Shown here one piece after another: positions 25,468 to 34,418 of a stretch of DNA of 64,000 nucleotides. Source of the stretch: Synechococcus sp. PCC 7336 (GTDB lineage: Bacteria; Cyanobacteriota; Cyanobacteriia; Thermostichales; PCC-7336). The notes under the pieces were generated by a model. The model was not told the DNA's origin. It worked only from the letters and a program-made list of their open reading frames with translations, and did not search any database. Both the position numbers and the translations under genes were made by a program. The number at the start of each line of letters is the position of its first letter. Positions within the stretch are counted from its first letter, which is position 1. The stretch is taken from positions 3,594,008 to 3,658,007 of the forward strand of contig NZ_CM001776.1 in the NCBI RefSeq assembly GCF_000332275.1, read 5' to 3'.

Positions 25468-27180
25468 TCAATATTTGCGTTCTTTGGGTTCGAAGCGATC
25501 GATCGCAACAGGACGATAGTCGATTTTGACCGAGCCATCTCTGACGTAGGCCAATGTGTGTTTGAGGAAGTTGGCATCTTCGCGGCTGGGGTAATCTTCG
25601 CGGGAATGGGCTCCGCGACTTTCTCGGCGGTAAAGGGCTCCAGTCATAATGGTGGCACCGACGGTCAGGAGATTGCGCAATTCCCACATCTCCGTCAATT
25701 CGGTATTCCAGATTTTGCCGCTGTCGTCGAGGCGAATATTGGACAATTGCGATCGCAGCTCTTCCAATCTACTCAACCCTTCTCCCATTGAGGCTTCCGT
25801 GCGATAGACACCGCAAAACTCCGTCATGCAATCTTGAAATTGGCGCCGAAGGCGATCGATCCGGTATTCCCCCTGCTGTTCCAACAGTTGAGCCCGATCG
25901 TTTTCCGCCTCCTCTAGTAGGCTAGCTTCGTTGAGTACGGGAAGAGAGCGCCCTTCGATATAGCCAGCCATCGTCGCCCCCGCCCGCCGACCGTAAACTA
26001 CGCATTCCAACAGCGCATTGCTGCCCAATCGGTTTGCACCGTGGACTGAGACGCAAGCGGTTTCCCCTGCTGCGAAGAACCCTTCCACAAAGCCATCGGG
26101 GCCGTTTCGTACCCGGCAATCGGTGTCGACAGGAATGCCCCCCATTGAATAGTGGATTGTGGGGCGTACCGGGATGGGTTCCTCCACAGCATCGATGCCG
26201 AGATGCCGATGGGCTTCCTCCCAACAGAAGGGTAAGCGCTGGTGAATCATCTCTGCCCCCAGATGCCGCAGGTCGAGATGGACATAGGTGCCGCCATCGA
26301 TACCCCGTCCGGCTCTGACTTCTGTGACGATCGCTCTGGACGTAATATCTCGCGGGGCCAGCTCCATTTGCTTGGGGGCATAAGTGGCCATGAAGCGATC
26401 GCCATCATTGTTAAGCAGATGCGCCCCTTCTCCCCGTACCGCTTCGGAGATGAGAACTCCTACCGGATACAACCCCGTCGGATGGAACTGCACGAACTCC
26501 ATATCCTGCAGCGGCAAGCCCGCCCGCGCGGTCATCGCCAAACCATCCCCCGTACAGGAGTAGTCGTTTGAAGTGGTATTGAACACCCGACCGTAGCCCC
26601 CTGTAGCAAACATAATCGCTTTGGCCCGCAATACCTGGAAGCGTCCGGTGGATTGCTCGTACATCACCAACCCTTTGGCGACGCTGTCTTCCACAATTAG
26701 GCGGGTGACGTACCATTCGTCATAAATGTGTGTGCCGTAGCGCAGCAGACTGCTGACCAGCTCGTGCAGGATGGCGTGGCCGGTTTTGTCGGCGGCGTAG
26801 CAAGTGCGACGGTAGCTGTGCCCGCCAAAGGCCCGTTGGGCAATCTTGCCATCTTCCACGCGGGAGAATAGCACGCCCAAATGTTCCAAATCGTAGATAA
26901 CCTGTGGGGCTTCTTTGGTCAGAATTTCGACCGCATCTTGATCGGCTAGATAATCGGAGCCTTTAACAGTGTCGAAGGCATGAGCTTCCCAAGAGTCTTC
27001 TGAATCGACATTTTTGAGGGTGGCGGCGATTCCCCCTTGGGCGGCAACGGAGTGGCTGCGGATGGGGTGGGTTTTGGCCACGACGGCTAAGTCGATGTCG
27101 GGATTGGTACGTTTGACTTCGAGTGCGGCTCTGCAGCCTGCTAAACCGCCCCCCACAATGACGATGTCGTGTTCTAGCAT
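25468..27180 (-). CDS. sdhA: Succinate dehydrogenase/fumarate reductase flavoprotein subunit
   Basis: A 570-residue SdhA. The FAD-binding loop is IVGGGLAGCRAALEVKR at residue 7. The flavinylation region is HSVAAQGGIAATL near 44. The active-site part includes QFHPTGLYPVG near 230 and RPTIHYSMGGIPVDTD near 342. The end of the FAD domain is GANRLGSNALLECVVYGRRA near 385. It oxidises succinate to fumarate in the TCA cycle and feeds the quinone pool shared with photosynthesis. First gene of sdhA-sdhB-sdhE. Confidence 0.94.
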   Translation of the reverse strand: MLEHDIVIVGGGLAGCRAALEVKRTNPDIDLAVVAKTHPIRSHSVAAQGGIAATLKNVDSEDSWEAHAFDTVKGSDYLADQDAVEILTKEAPQVIYDLEHLGVLFSRVEDGKIAQRAFGGHSYRRTCYAADKTGHAILHELVSSLLRYGTHIYDEWYVTRLIVEDSVAKGLVMYEQSTGRFQVLRAKAIMFATGGYGRVFNTTSNDYSCTGDGLAMTARAGLPLQDMEFVQFHPTGLYPVGVLISEAVRGEGAHLLNNDGDRFMATYAPKQMELAPRDITSRAIVTEVRAGRGIDGGTYVHLDLRHLGAEMIHQRLPFCWEEAHRHLGIDAVEEPIPVRPTIHYSMGGIPVDTDCRVRNGPDGFVEGFFAAGETACVSVHGANRLGSNALLECVVYGRRAGATMAGYIEGRSLPVLNEASLLEEAENDRAQLLEQQGEYRIDRLRRQFQDCMTEFCGVYRTEASMGEGLSRLEELRSQLSNIRLDDSGKIWNTELTEMWELRNLLTVGATIMTGALYRRESRGAHSREDYPSREDANFLKHTLAYVRDGSVKIDYRPVAIDRFEPKERKY

Positions 27181-27409
27181 CGGTTTCTGACCTGCAGTTG
27201 CCTAAACCACTATTAGCAACCGAAAGGCCGGTCCCGGCCAAAATGCTGCTGCATCTTAATGAATTGCTAGCAGCTTCCGTTCGAGTAGATCGTCTCTGCG
27301 ACCCTGGCGATCGCTGGATCGCATCCCGAATATTGCCCGAATGCTCGCTCGGAGCATCGAGAACCTTGTCTGTAGTATCCTCTCTGGCGATCGCGCGATC
27401 GCCCAATGG

Positions 27410-27613
27410 TTAGACTCCACCCGAGAACTGAAGTATTGAGAACATGATTCCAACTGATAGGCCCAGACCAAAGGTTAGCAGTAAAAGCAAAGCTAGTGAT
27501 GCCTCAAATTTCCAAGCCCAGAATAAATTGACAGCTACAGGGCTAGAATTCTGCCACGCAAAGACTAAAGACATCAATGTGAGCGCTAGAGCAGAAAATA
27601 AAAACCAGGACAT
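27410..27613 (-). CDS. LapA-domain (DUF1049) small membrane protein
   Basis: A 67-residue protein with two membrane helices (WFLFSALALTLMSLVFAWQN and ASLALLLLLTFGLGLSVGIM) around the signature NSSPVAVNLFWAW typical of LapA/DUF1049 proteins. The start at 27613 has GAGGTAAAG at good distance; the longer frame to 27655 is rejected. Related E. coli proteins act in lipopolysaccharide assembly, but the function in cyanobacteria is unknown. Confidence 0.75.
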   Translation of the reverse strand: MSWFLFSALALTLMSLVFAWQNSSPVAVNLFWAWKFEASLALLLLLTFGLGLSVGIMFSILQFSGGV

Positions 27614-27811
27614 AATCTTTACCTCCGTGGTGGCTAAAAATCGAAATAATCCCAAGTCACAGCTCGATCGGTGAAGGGGTAAGAAGTTTCACCTGGAATG
27701 CCAGCTCGCCTATAGCTTCTGCGTGCCTTTTACCTTTTCCTGTTCGACTATTGAGGCGGTTCCCATAAGGATTGAGAATCTCCTACTCCTATACTCAGCA
27801 TAGAAAAATGG

Positions 27812-28606
27812 CTACTCTTTTTTCAGGTCGGTGTATTGATGACTCAACTGACATCCATCAAGCTTCTTCTCATAGTTAGAATCCTGAGTGCCGAGAAGTT
27901 TGTCCCAGAATGTGAAATACAGACCGTAATGCACATTGTACTTGAGATGATGGACGGAATGATGGGCAGGTCCGATGAACCACTTACCCAGCCAATGGTG
28001 GGGAAACGACAGAGGCAATCGATCGATCCCGAGATGATTTAACACTGCCCAGACTGTCATAGTGGTGAGGGCTGCAATAAACGTGATGAAATGGAGTGGG
28101 ACGATAAAGACGATGCCGATAAAAAAGAGGGACTGAACGATCGCCTCTAGTGGGTCGAAGGCAAATGAGGTCCACGGGGTTGGATAGCGCGATCTGTGAT
28201 GCCCTCGATGCAACCAGGAAAAAAGTGAGGGATGGTGAAACAAGCGATGGGTAAAATAGAAATAGGCATCCTGGAGAAGCAATACGGAACCATAACTAAC
28301 GCCTAAATACCAAAGCCCGTACTGTTGAGAGTGGCTGTATAAGCGAGTAATACCCCAACTGTATCCTGACATAACGATCGCCGCTGCCAACGCAAACACG
28401 CCTGCCGAGAGAACCGAGAGTTTAATATCGCGCTGAATCGATTGCCAGGAGGGAACCCGATGCTGTCGATTGCAATTGATAAAAGCTTGACTGAATGGCG
28501 AATAAAAGAACAAATACGTCCCCCCCGCCGCCAGGAAGTAGCGTAGCAGAATAATTCCAAAAAAAGCGATACCGTAAAACCCAAATGAATGTTCTATCAT
28601 TTTCAT
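27812..28606 (-). CDS. Sterol desaturase / fatty-acid hydroxylase family protein
   Basis: A 264-residue membrane protein from the ATG at 28606, which has AAGG upstream. It has four or five hydrophobic helices and the di-iron histidine clusters of the family: THRLFHH, WLHRGHHRS and GPAHHSVHH. These enzymes hydroxylate or desaturate lipids, carotenoids or sterols using a di-iron centre. The histidine set is complete, so an active enzyme is likely; the substrate cannot be read from the sequence. Confidence 0.85.
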   Translation of the reverse strand: MKMIEHSFGFYGIAFFGIILLRYFLAAGGTYLFFYSPFSQAFINCNRQHRVPSWQSIQRDIKLSVLSAGVFALAAAIVMSGYSWGITRLYSHSQQYGLWYLGVSYGSVLLLQDAYFYFTHRLFHHPSLFSWLHRGHHRSRYPTPWTSFAFDPLEAIVQSLFFIGIVFIVPLHFITFIAALTTMTVWAVLNHLGIDRLPLSFPHHWLGKWFIGPAHHSVHHLKYNVHYGLYFTFWDKLLGTQDSNYEKKLDGCQLSHQYTDLKKE

Positions 28607-28803
28607 ATCCTTGCTATTCCCAATTTTCCATTTCGTTTTGAGGGAGTAGCAACCAACTTCAATTTCTTGGCAGATTGCTGCTGTAGCCTTACATCTACTA
28701 TTCAACCATGCGAGTGAGGCTCGAGTGGCGTCATAAAAAGGTTATGGAAATTCAAGTCATCCAAAACTGAAAGGTTATTCCCGCTGGATGAGGGTAAAAC
28801 CGG

Positions 28804-29082
28804 TTAATTTTGCAATCGAGGGTGAGAATGGATCGGTAGACGCCAACACATCTCTAACCACTGCACCTTGTCTGGCCGATTATTGGAAAACCGCAGCTCG
28901 GCATGAGTGATTGCAAGGCGATCGAGTGAGCCCTGCAGCCCGAAGCGAATAACAGCAGTCAGGAATCCATCCGGTCGAAACCGCAATGACAATCCCAGGT
29001 CTGTCAACAGCTCCGCAACTTCTCGAGTTACCTCTAAAGGCACTTGCACCTGCCGTTGCTCGTAGGGAATGGGGCAGCTCAT
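28804..29082 (-). CDS. Small hypothetical protein
   Basis: A 92-residue product (MSCPIPYEQRQVQVPLEVTR, LLTDLGLSLRFRPDGFLTAV, ending SHPRLQN). I do not recognise the family. There is no signal peptide or membrane helix. The composition looks like a coding sequence. Confidence 0.5.
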   Translation of the reverse strand: MSCPIPYEQRQVQVPLEVTREVAELLTDLGLSLRFRPDGFLTAVIRFGLQGSLDRLAITHAELRFSNNRPDKVQWLEMCWRLPIHSHPRLQN

Positions 29083-29606
29083 CAGATTTTGCCTTTTCTT
29101 TATTATATTTTAAAGTTTTAATGCCAATAAAGAAAGCGATCGAGCGAACGGTTGGGAATCTAAGTACGGGGTAGGTTAGCGCACTTAAGCGATGAGATAA
29201 CGCCTTCTATCTAATAATAGCAGCTAATTTTTGGAAATAACCTTATTCAAGGCATAAAATATAGCTCAATCCGCCAGATCGGAGAAAAATCGAACTCGCT
29301 ATAACTATTGTGATTTTTGGAGATTGAATCTTCTCGCCAAGCTCTAAGGCAGTCCCATTCGCGTTGCATCGACAAATTCTTCAGTGGAATTATCGATCTG
29401 GCGCCCGCGCCTGCCCCCAGGTGCGTGGATGTACATTGTTTTGGGATCTATCTTCTCCTTCGGCTCTGGCGGCACTCGATCTCGAACTCTCAGGCACTCT
29501 CCCATCTCCCCAACGTTGCGGCAGATAGTTTATCGTAAAGGGGTATTCTCAGAAATACGGAACGCTAAACCTCGCTGTTCCCGAACAATATCTGCCAAGC
29601 GACATT
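29083..29606. other. Intergenic region upstream of the kinase cluster
   Basis: About 520 bp between two diverging genes. No frame looks like a gene. AT-rich stretches such as TTTATTATATTTTAAAG near 29100 fit a promoter for the minus-strand gene. The part nearest 29606 should contain the promoter of the six-gene plus-strand cluster, but I cannot pick a definite site. Confidence 0.4.
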
Positions 29607-31607
29607 ATGACTGAGATTGGTCAACGACTGCAGAGTCGGTACTTAATTACAGACATGTTGAGCGGAGGCGGGTTTTCCGTCACCTTTCTCGCCCGAGATA
29701 CTCACCTACCCGACTCTCCCATTTGTGTTGTCAAGCAGCTTAAAATTCTCAGCAACGATCCCCAATATGTCGAAAACGCCCGCAAGTTTTTCTTCAACGA
29801 AGCTAAAACCCTACGACAACTCGGCAAGACCCACAATCAAATCCCCGAGCTCCTAGCCTATTTTACTGATGACGATCGCGAAAATTTTTACATCGTTCAA
29901 GAATTTATTCCGGGCAAGACGCTCAGGCGAATGCTGGGTAGTGGAACTATTCTGTCCGAGCCTGAAGTTCTTTATATCCTCAAGCAAACTTTAGAAATCT
30001 TGGAGTTTGTCCACTCCTACAACGTGATTCACCTCGACATCAAGCCCGATAACCTTATTTTGAGGGACAGCGATCATAAAATTGTTTTAATTGATTTTGG
30101 CTCGGTCAAGCAGGTTAGAACTCAGTTCACTACCTCGACCAACCTAACGCCGCAAACAACCACTCTCGGCACACCGGGCTATATGCCCTGCGAACAATCT
30201 TACGGCAGGCCGAAATTGAGCAGCGATTTTTATGCCCTCGGTATGGTCGCCATTCAGGCGCTAACCGGTATCCATCCCAAGGAGCTCCACGAAGACTCCA
30301 CCTCAGGCGAGATTATTTGGCAAGAGCGGGCCGCGATCGAGAGCGAATTCAAGGAATTACTCGGTAAGATGGTTCGCTATCACTTCGGGCAGCGCCATCA
30401 ATCAGCAGCAGAAATCTTGCAAGAGATTGCCAAACTCGAATCGCTATACCCCGACAATCTGGATACTTGTCCCGAGCGCTTGCAAGCCCTCGTTGCCGAT
30501 CGCCAACCCCCCCCTCAGCCACTGGCCACCCCCGATCGCACCGCAGACAGCGACTCCGCCACTGTAGAGAACAACCCACTGACCTTAATGGCATCCGAGC
30601 GAGACGAACCGATGGAGCTCGGTTCGATCGAAGCTATCCCGACCCCGCCTTACCCCCAGTCTTTTCCAGCGCAACAGAAATTGGCTCCACTGCGGGCCGC
30701 TGTTGGCTTTGCCCGTCAAACCAGTCTAGCTATTTGGCACCAATCCAAAGATCGTGCCCCTGCAGCCGTCCGCTCTGTTCGTAATGCTTACGCTACCTCG
30801 ACCGATCGCCTGCGATCGCTGCTGGACAAAAGCGAAGTGAAGGCCAGTATCGCGATCGCCAGCTTCACTGCAATCCTCTTGGCCGTTGGGGCAAGCTGGT
30901 TCGCCGTTCGCTATATCGGGCAACTGCCAATCGTGTCCCGCGATCGCGAAATCTTGCTAGAGTCGCGCCAGCTTGCCGAAGTCAATCTAGAGGATGCCAT
31001 TCAGAAAGCGCGGGAAATTCCGCCAGAGTCTCCTCTCCACAGCAGGGCAGTCACCCAGATCGAGAGTTACCGCCAAGCACTGCTCTCACAGCAGCAGTTG
31101 GAACGCGATCGCGATTTATTAGCTCGCGCCCGCACCCTATCTCCCACCGATCTGGAAGCCGCGATCACCACCGTTGCCCAAATCGACTCGGACTCGCCCC
31201 TGTCTGATGAGGCTCGCCTCGACAGTTGGAAGTGGCAGAGCAATCTACTGGAAACCCATCTAGCCAATAGCAGTCCGACGCTGGCTGCCCTCAGCCCTCA
31301 AATTGAAATCCGATCGGAGGGGCTCTTGCTTCAATACGATGACTCCTCCGATGCCAAGCTTGCCAGCGAAGAAGGTATCCGGCGGGTGGCGATCGCCATG
31401 ATGGCAGCCCTGAGGTCCAAGTATACTGAATTTGACCGTTTGATTATTTACCCGGCAGAGAACGATCTGCAGGGCAGGGTTGACACGAGTTTGTGGATAT
31501 CATACAAAAATGGCGACCTAACCCTTGACGAATTGCTCGATCGAATACCAGTGGTCGATCGCGTCAGTTCAGTCACCGATCGGGTTGCTGTCGCGCAGCA
31601 ATTTTAG
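29607..31607 (+). CDS. Membrane-bound Ser/Thr protein kinase
   Basis: A 666-residue Hanks-type kinase. Gly-rich loop LSGGGFSVTFLARD near 18; a Lys in CVVKQLKIL near 43; catalytic loop HLDIKPDN near 142; DFGSVKQ near 162; and GTPGYMPCEQS of the activation segment. All catalytic residues are present. A Pro-rich linker leads to one transmembrane helix at about 412-432 (ASFTAILLAVGASWFAVRYI). The ~230-residue region beyond it has helical repeats (LAEVNLEDAIQKAREIPPES, TDLEAAITTVAQIDSDSPLS). That layout puts the kinase in the cytoplasm and a sensing part outside. It heads a same-strand cluster that includes an FHA-domain protein, the type of domain that reads phosphothreonine. Confidence 0.88.
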   Translation: MTEIGQRLQSRYLITDMLSGGGFSVTFLARDTHLPDSPICVVKQLKILSNDPQYVENARKFFFNEAKTLRQLGKTHNQIPELLAYFTDDDRENFYIVQEFIPGKTLRRMLGSGTILSEPEVLYILKQTLEILEFVHSYNVIHLDIKPDNLILRDSDHKIVLIDFGSVKQVRTQFTTSTNLTPQTTTLGTPGYMPCEQSYGRPKLSSDFYALGMVAIQALTGIHPKELHEDSTSGEIIWQERAAIESEFKELLGKMVRYHFGQRHQSAAEILQEIAKLESLYPDNLDTCPERLQALVADRQPPPQPLATPDRTADSDSATVENNPLTLMASERDEPMELGSIEAIPTPPYPQSFPAQQKLAPLRAAVGFARQTSLAIWHQSKDRAPAAVRSVRNAYATSTDRLRSLLDKSEVKASIAIASFTAILLAVGASWFAVRYIGQLPIVSRDREILLESRQLAEVNLEDAIQKAREIPPESPLHSRAVTQIESYRQALLSQQQLERDRDLLARARTLSPTDLEAAITTVAQIDSDSPLSDEARLDSWKWQSNLLETHLANSSPTLAALSPQIEIRSEGLLLQYDDSSDAKLASEEGIRRVAIAMMAALRSKYTEFDRLIIYPAENDLQGRVDTSLWISYKNGDLTLDELLDRIPVVDRVSSVTDRVAVAQQF

Positions 31608-31625
31608 CAGTATGGGGAGATTGCG

Positions 31626-32237
31626 ATGTTCGTGTGTCCGAGCTACTCGCGCCAATTCGGGATGCTATCTCTGGTGTTGGGTCTGTCAGCTCTGTGCTCA
31701 GTTCCAAGTGCTCTAGCTCAGCAGGAAGAAATCCAGCAACTGGAAGAGTTTCTCGCCCCTGCACCGGAGCCTGCTGCACCTGCTGCGCAGCCGAATCGCT
31801 TTGTTGCCCCCGCTCCGAGACCTTTAACGACATCGCCGAGTCAGTTACCTCCCCCAATCGCCACACCAGTAGTCTTGACTCCAAACAGCCATCGACCCGG
31901 AATCCTGGGCAATCCCAATCAGTTGAACGATGGTTTCTACCAAGACACCTATCAATTCAGTGGCGATGCGGGCGAGTTCGTCATGCTCAACCTAATTGGC
32001 AGTAGCGATCGCAGAATGCAACTCGATCCCTATCTCAAGCTCATCGGTCCCGACGGCGAGATCGTGGCTGAAGACGATAACAGCGGTTTCGATCCGGTCA
32101 GAGGAGATGCCCGCATCCTCTTGCCCTTACCCGAGACTGGCACTTACACCGTTGTTGTCACCAGCGCCACCCCCCAGGATCGAGGCCGCTACGCGATCGC
32201 GGTGCTAGAGGTTGAAGACCCCAGTAAGGTCCCGTAA
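31626..32237 (+). CDS. Secreted protein with PPC-like beta-sandwich domain
   Basis: A 203-residue protein with a signal peptide (MLSLVLGLSALCSVPSALAQ, cleavage near residue 31), a Pro/Ala-rich linker and a C-terminal bacterial pre-peptidase-C-type domain. That domain includes DTYQFSGDAGEFVMLNLIGS, LDPYLKLIGPDGEIVAEDDN and LPETGTYTVVVTS. Such domains occur in exported proteins and often bind surfaces or help secretion. It starts 18 bp after the kinase gene with GGGGAG nearby, so the two are surely co-transcribed. Confidence 0.78.
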   Translation: MFVCPSYSRQFGMLSLVLGLSALCSVPSALAQQEEIQQLEEFLAPAPEPAAPAAQPNRFVAPAPRPLTTSPSQLPPPIATPVVLTPNSHRPGILGNPNQLNDGFYQDTYQFSGDAGEFVMLNLIGSSDRRMQLDPYLKLIGPDGEIVAEDDNSGFDPVRGDARILLPLPETGTYTVVVTSATPQDRGRYAIAVLEVEDPSKVP

Positions 32238-32483
32238 ATCCCTTCAGGCAAAACAACTACCGATAAAGATTGAAGGCAAGATTCTGGCCGTTCTGACGCT
32301 ATTGATGACATCGGTCAAAGGGTGGAGAGAAGCCAGTTTCCACTACGCGCAGAATATTTGCGTCTCCGGTTACATCAACCATGTCTGCAATACTGATATT
32401 GTCAATCGTATTCTCACTGTTTTTTAGGCTCAAAAGCAACCAGTGATAGTCATTTCACGTCCTCTTGCTTGGCTGAAAGATTT

Positions 32484-34334
32484 ATGGACGGAATTACGTT
32501 AGCTTGGACCGAAGCAGGCCAGCGCAAAACTCAAACTGTCGATATTTTTGGATCGACGAAAGCGCCCTGGACCATTCGCGTCGGGCGAGACCCGGCCCAA
32601 TGCGATGTCGTTCTGCCATCTTTGACCGAAAGCGATCGCACGGTTTCGCGCTTGCACATTGAAATTGTCTTCAACCCGGCCCATTGCTCTTTCTACCTGC
32701 GCAATCTCAAGCCCAATAATCCCGTCCGGGTTGACGGCCGAGGAGTTGCCACTAACGAGGTCGTTCTCCATCAGGGCAGCACGATCCGCCTAGGAGAAAT
32801 AGAGGTGGAGGTGGAGTCAGTATCGGTTGTACCGGCAACGGTTGTTGCATTTGGGGGCCAGAGCCGAACTGCTGTTTTAGATTCAATGCCCCAGAAGTCG
32901 CAAGACTCGACTCCTCCGGCTGTAGAGCGTATATCTTCTCAGGAGCCAATCGCCTCGACACTTCACAAACCGATCGCCGCAACGACTCGAAAACCAGCGA
33001 GCGACTCGACAGAACTTGCACCGCTGCCAAAGAAAACGCTGCCACAGGTGTCTGGGTTGCAGGCAACGGTATCTCAAGTGGCCAAACGGTTGGGATCGAG
33101 CTCTAAACCCACGCTTTCGAGACAAGCTCTGTTTAAATCCGTTCGGCTTGTCATTGGGATTGGCATCATTGCAACGCTAGGTTCCTGGTTGTGGCAGCGG
33201 TCTCAAACCATCACCAGCCACAAAGCCTTTGTGAATGGTCGCATTATTCCCGTGCGAGCTCCGATCGCCGGAGAACTTCGCCTGCAGAACATCAGCCCCG
33301 GTCAACAAATTCAAGCAGGGACGCCACTCGGTAATATTTTCAACCCGCGCAATTCGGAACTGCAGATCGCCCAGCAAAATCTCAGCTCGGAGCTGGAGAA
33401 TTTAACTTTGCAGCAGGAACGGCTGCAGGCACAGCTAGTGGATCGAAGGATATCTTTGCAGCAATTCGAGCAAGAGGCTGCAGCCCAGCAATCGCTACAG
33501 AGTGCCTTTCAGCAGCAGTTGGTCGAGCGAGTGCAGTGGGAATTGCAAGAGTCGATTCAAGCTGCCGAACTGGCTGAGATGGAAGCAGCGCGAGTGTTGC
33601 GCTTGGCTGAAGAAGGGGCTGTCTCGCAGCAAGATGTGGATCGCGCTGTGGCAGAAAAAGACCAAACCCAAACCTTGGTCCGCAGCCGCAGAGCTCAACT
33701 GGCCCAAGCCAGGTTAGAGGCCACAGCGAGCGAGAGGGGATTGCAACTGAATGGTTCCCGCACCCTCAGCTTTGCAGAGATTCGCCGTCGCGAGGTGCAG
33801 AGTGAAATTGCCGATTTGGAGCTAGAGCGGCAGAGCTTGGCGTCTCAAATCGAGCAGAAGCAAAGTGAATTAAATACGATCGCAGAACAACTGCAACTGC
33901 AAAGGTCTGCTACGATTCTGAGCCCCAGCGATGGGGCGATCTGGTCGATCGATTATCAACCGGATACCTTCGGAACTGTGGTTGCGACTGGCGATCCGAT
34001 CGCCCATATTGCCAATTGCAATAACGTTTGGGTAGAAGCATTTGTCTCGGAGCGAGATGCCGAGCACCTCTTTGTGGGGGCGCAGGCTACAGTTCGCTTC
34101 CTCGGCAATCTCCGCAGGGAGTCCCTTGCAGGAGCAGTGCAGGGAATTCGCTCGGGGGTCGGTCGAGTCGAAACCGGTCAAGATGTTGCGATTCCGCCCG
34201 AAGGGCTTACGCGCAGACAAGTGTCAGTACGAGTCAATATTGACTCCGATCCCAATTTCGAGGCGGCTGAATTTTGTGCGATCGGGCGAAGTGCTGAAGT
34301 CAGATTCCCTCGCTCGCCGAGCTCAACCCGTTAG
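32484..34334 (+). CDS. FHA-domain / HlyD-like membrane fusion protein
   Basis: A 616-residue fusion from the ATG at 32484, preceded by GAAAG; a TTG five codons earlier is less likely. Residues ~1-115 are an FHA domain (WTIRVGRDPAQCDVVLPS, TVSRLHIEIVF, FYLRNLKPNNPVRVDGRG). A Pro/Ser/Thr-rich linker follows, then one transmembrane helix at about 213-232 (LVIGIGIIATLGSWLW). The rest is HlyD-like: a lipoyl-like lobe (VRAPIAGELRLQNISPGQQI), a long Gln/Glu-rich coiled coil at ~285-460, and the second lobe with beta-barrel (ATILSPSDGAIWSI, CNNVWVEAFVSERDAEHLF). HlyD proteins bridge inner-membrane exporters to an outer-membrane channel. An FHA domain on the cytoplasmic side could dock it to a phosphorylated partner. 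Confidence 0.84.
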   Translation: MDGITLAWTEAGQRKTQTVDIFGSTKAPWTIRVGRDPAQCDVVLPSLTESDRTVSRLHIEIVFNPAHCSFYLRNLKPNNPVRVDGRGVATNEVVLHQGSTIRLGEIEVEVESVSVVPATVVAFGGQSRTAVLDSMPQKSQDSTPPAVERISSQEPIASTLHKPIAATTRKPASDSTELAPLPKKTLPQVSGLQATVSQVAKRLGSSSKPTLSRQALFKSVRLVIGIGIIATLGSWLWQRSQTITSHKAFVNGRIIPVRAPIAGELRLQNISPGQQIQAGTPLGNIFNPRNSELQIAQQNLSSELENLTLQQERLQAQLVDRRISLQQFEQEAAAQQSLQSAFQQQLVERVQWELQESIQAAELAEMEAARVLRLAEEGAVSQQDVDRAVAEKDQTQTLVRSRRAQLAQARLEATASERGLQLNGSRTLSFAEIRRREVQSEIADLELERQSLASQIEQKQSELNTIAEQLQLQRSATILSPSDGAIWSIDYQPDTFGTVVATGDPIAHIANCNNVWVEAFVSERDAEHLFVGAQATVRFLGNLRRESLAGAVQGIRSGVGRVETGQDVAIPPEGLTRRQVSVRVNIDSDPNFEAAEFCAIGRSAEVRFPRSPSSTR

Positions 34335-34418
34335 ACCTTGTCTCAATCCAAGACCGATCCTGCTGTCTTCGTCCGCGCTCGATCGCCCGCTTGCATTCAC
34401 TCCTGAGAAGTCACTTCT

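Noticed and set aside
24949-25791. A 280-codon open frame on the plus strand opposite sdhA/sdhB
   Set aside because: It lies wholly within two well-supported genes on the other strand, shows low-complexity shadow composition and has no family features.
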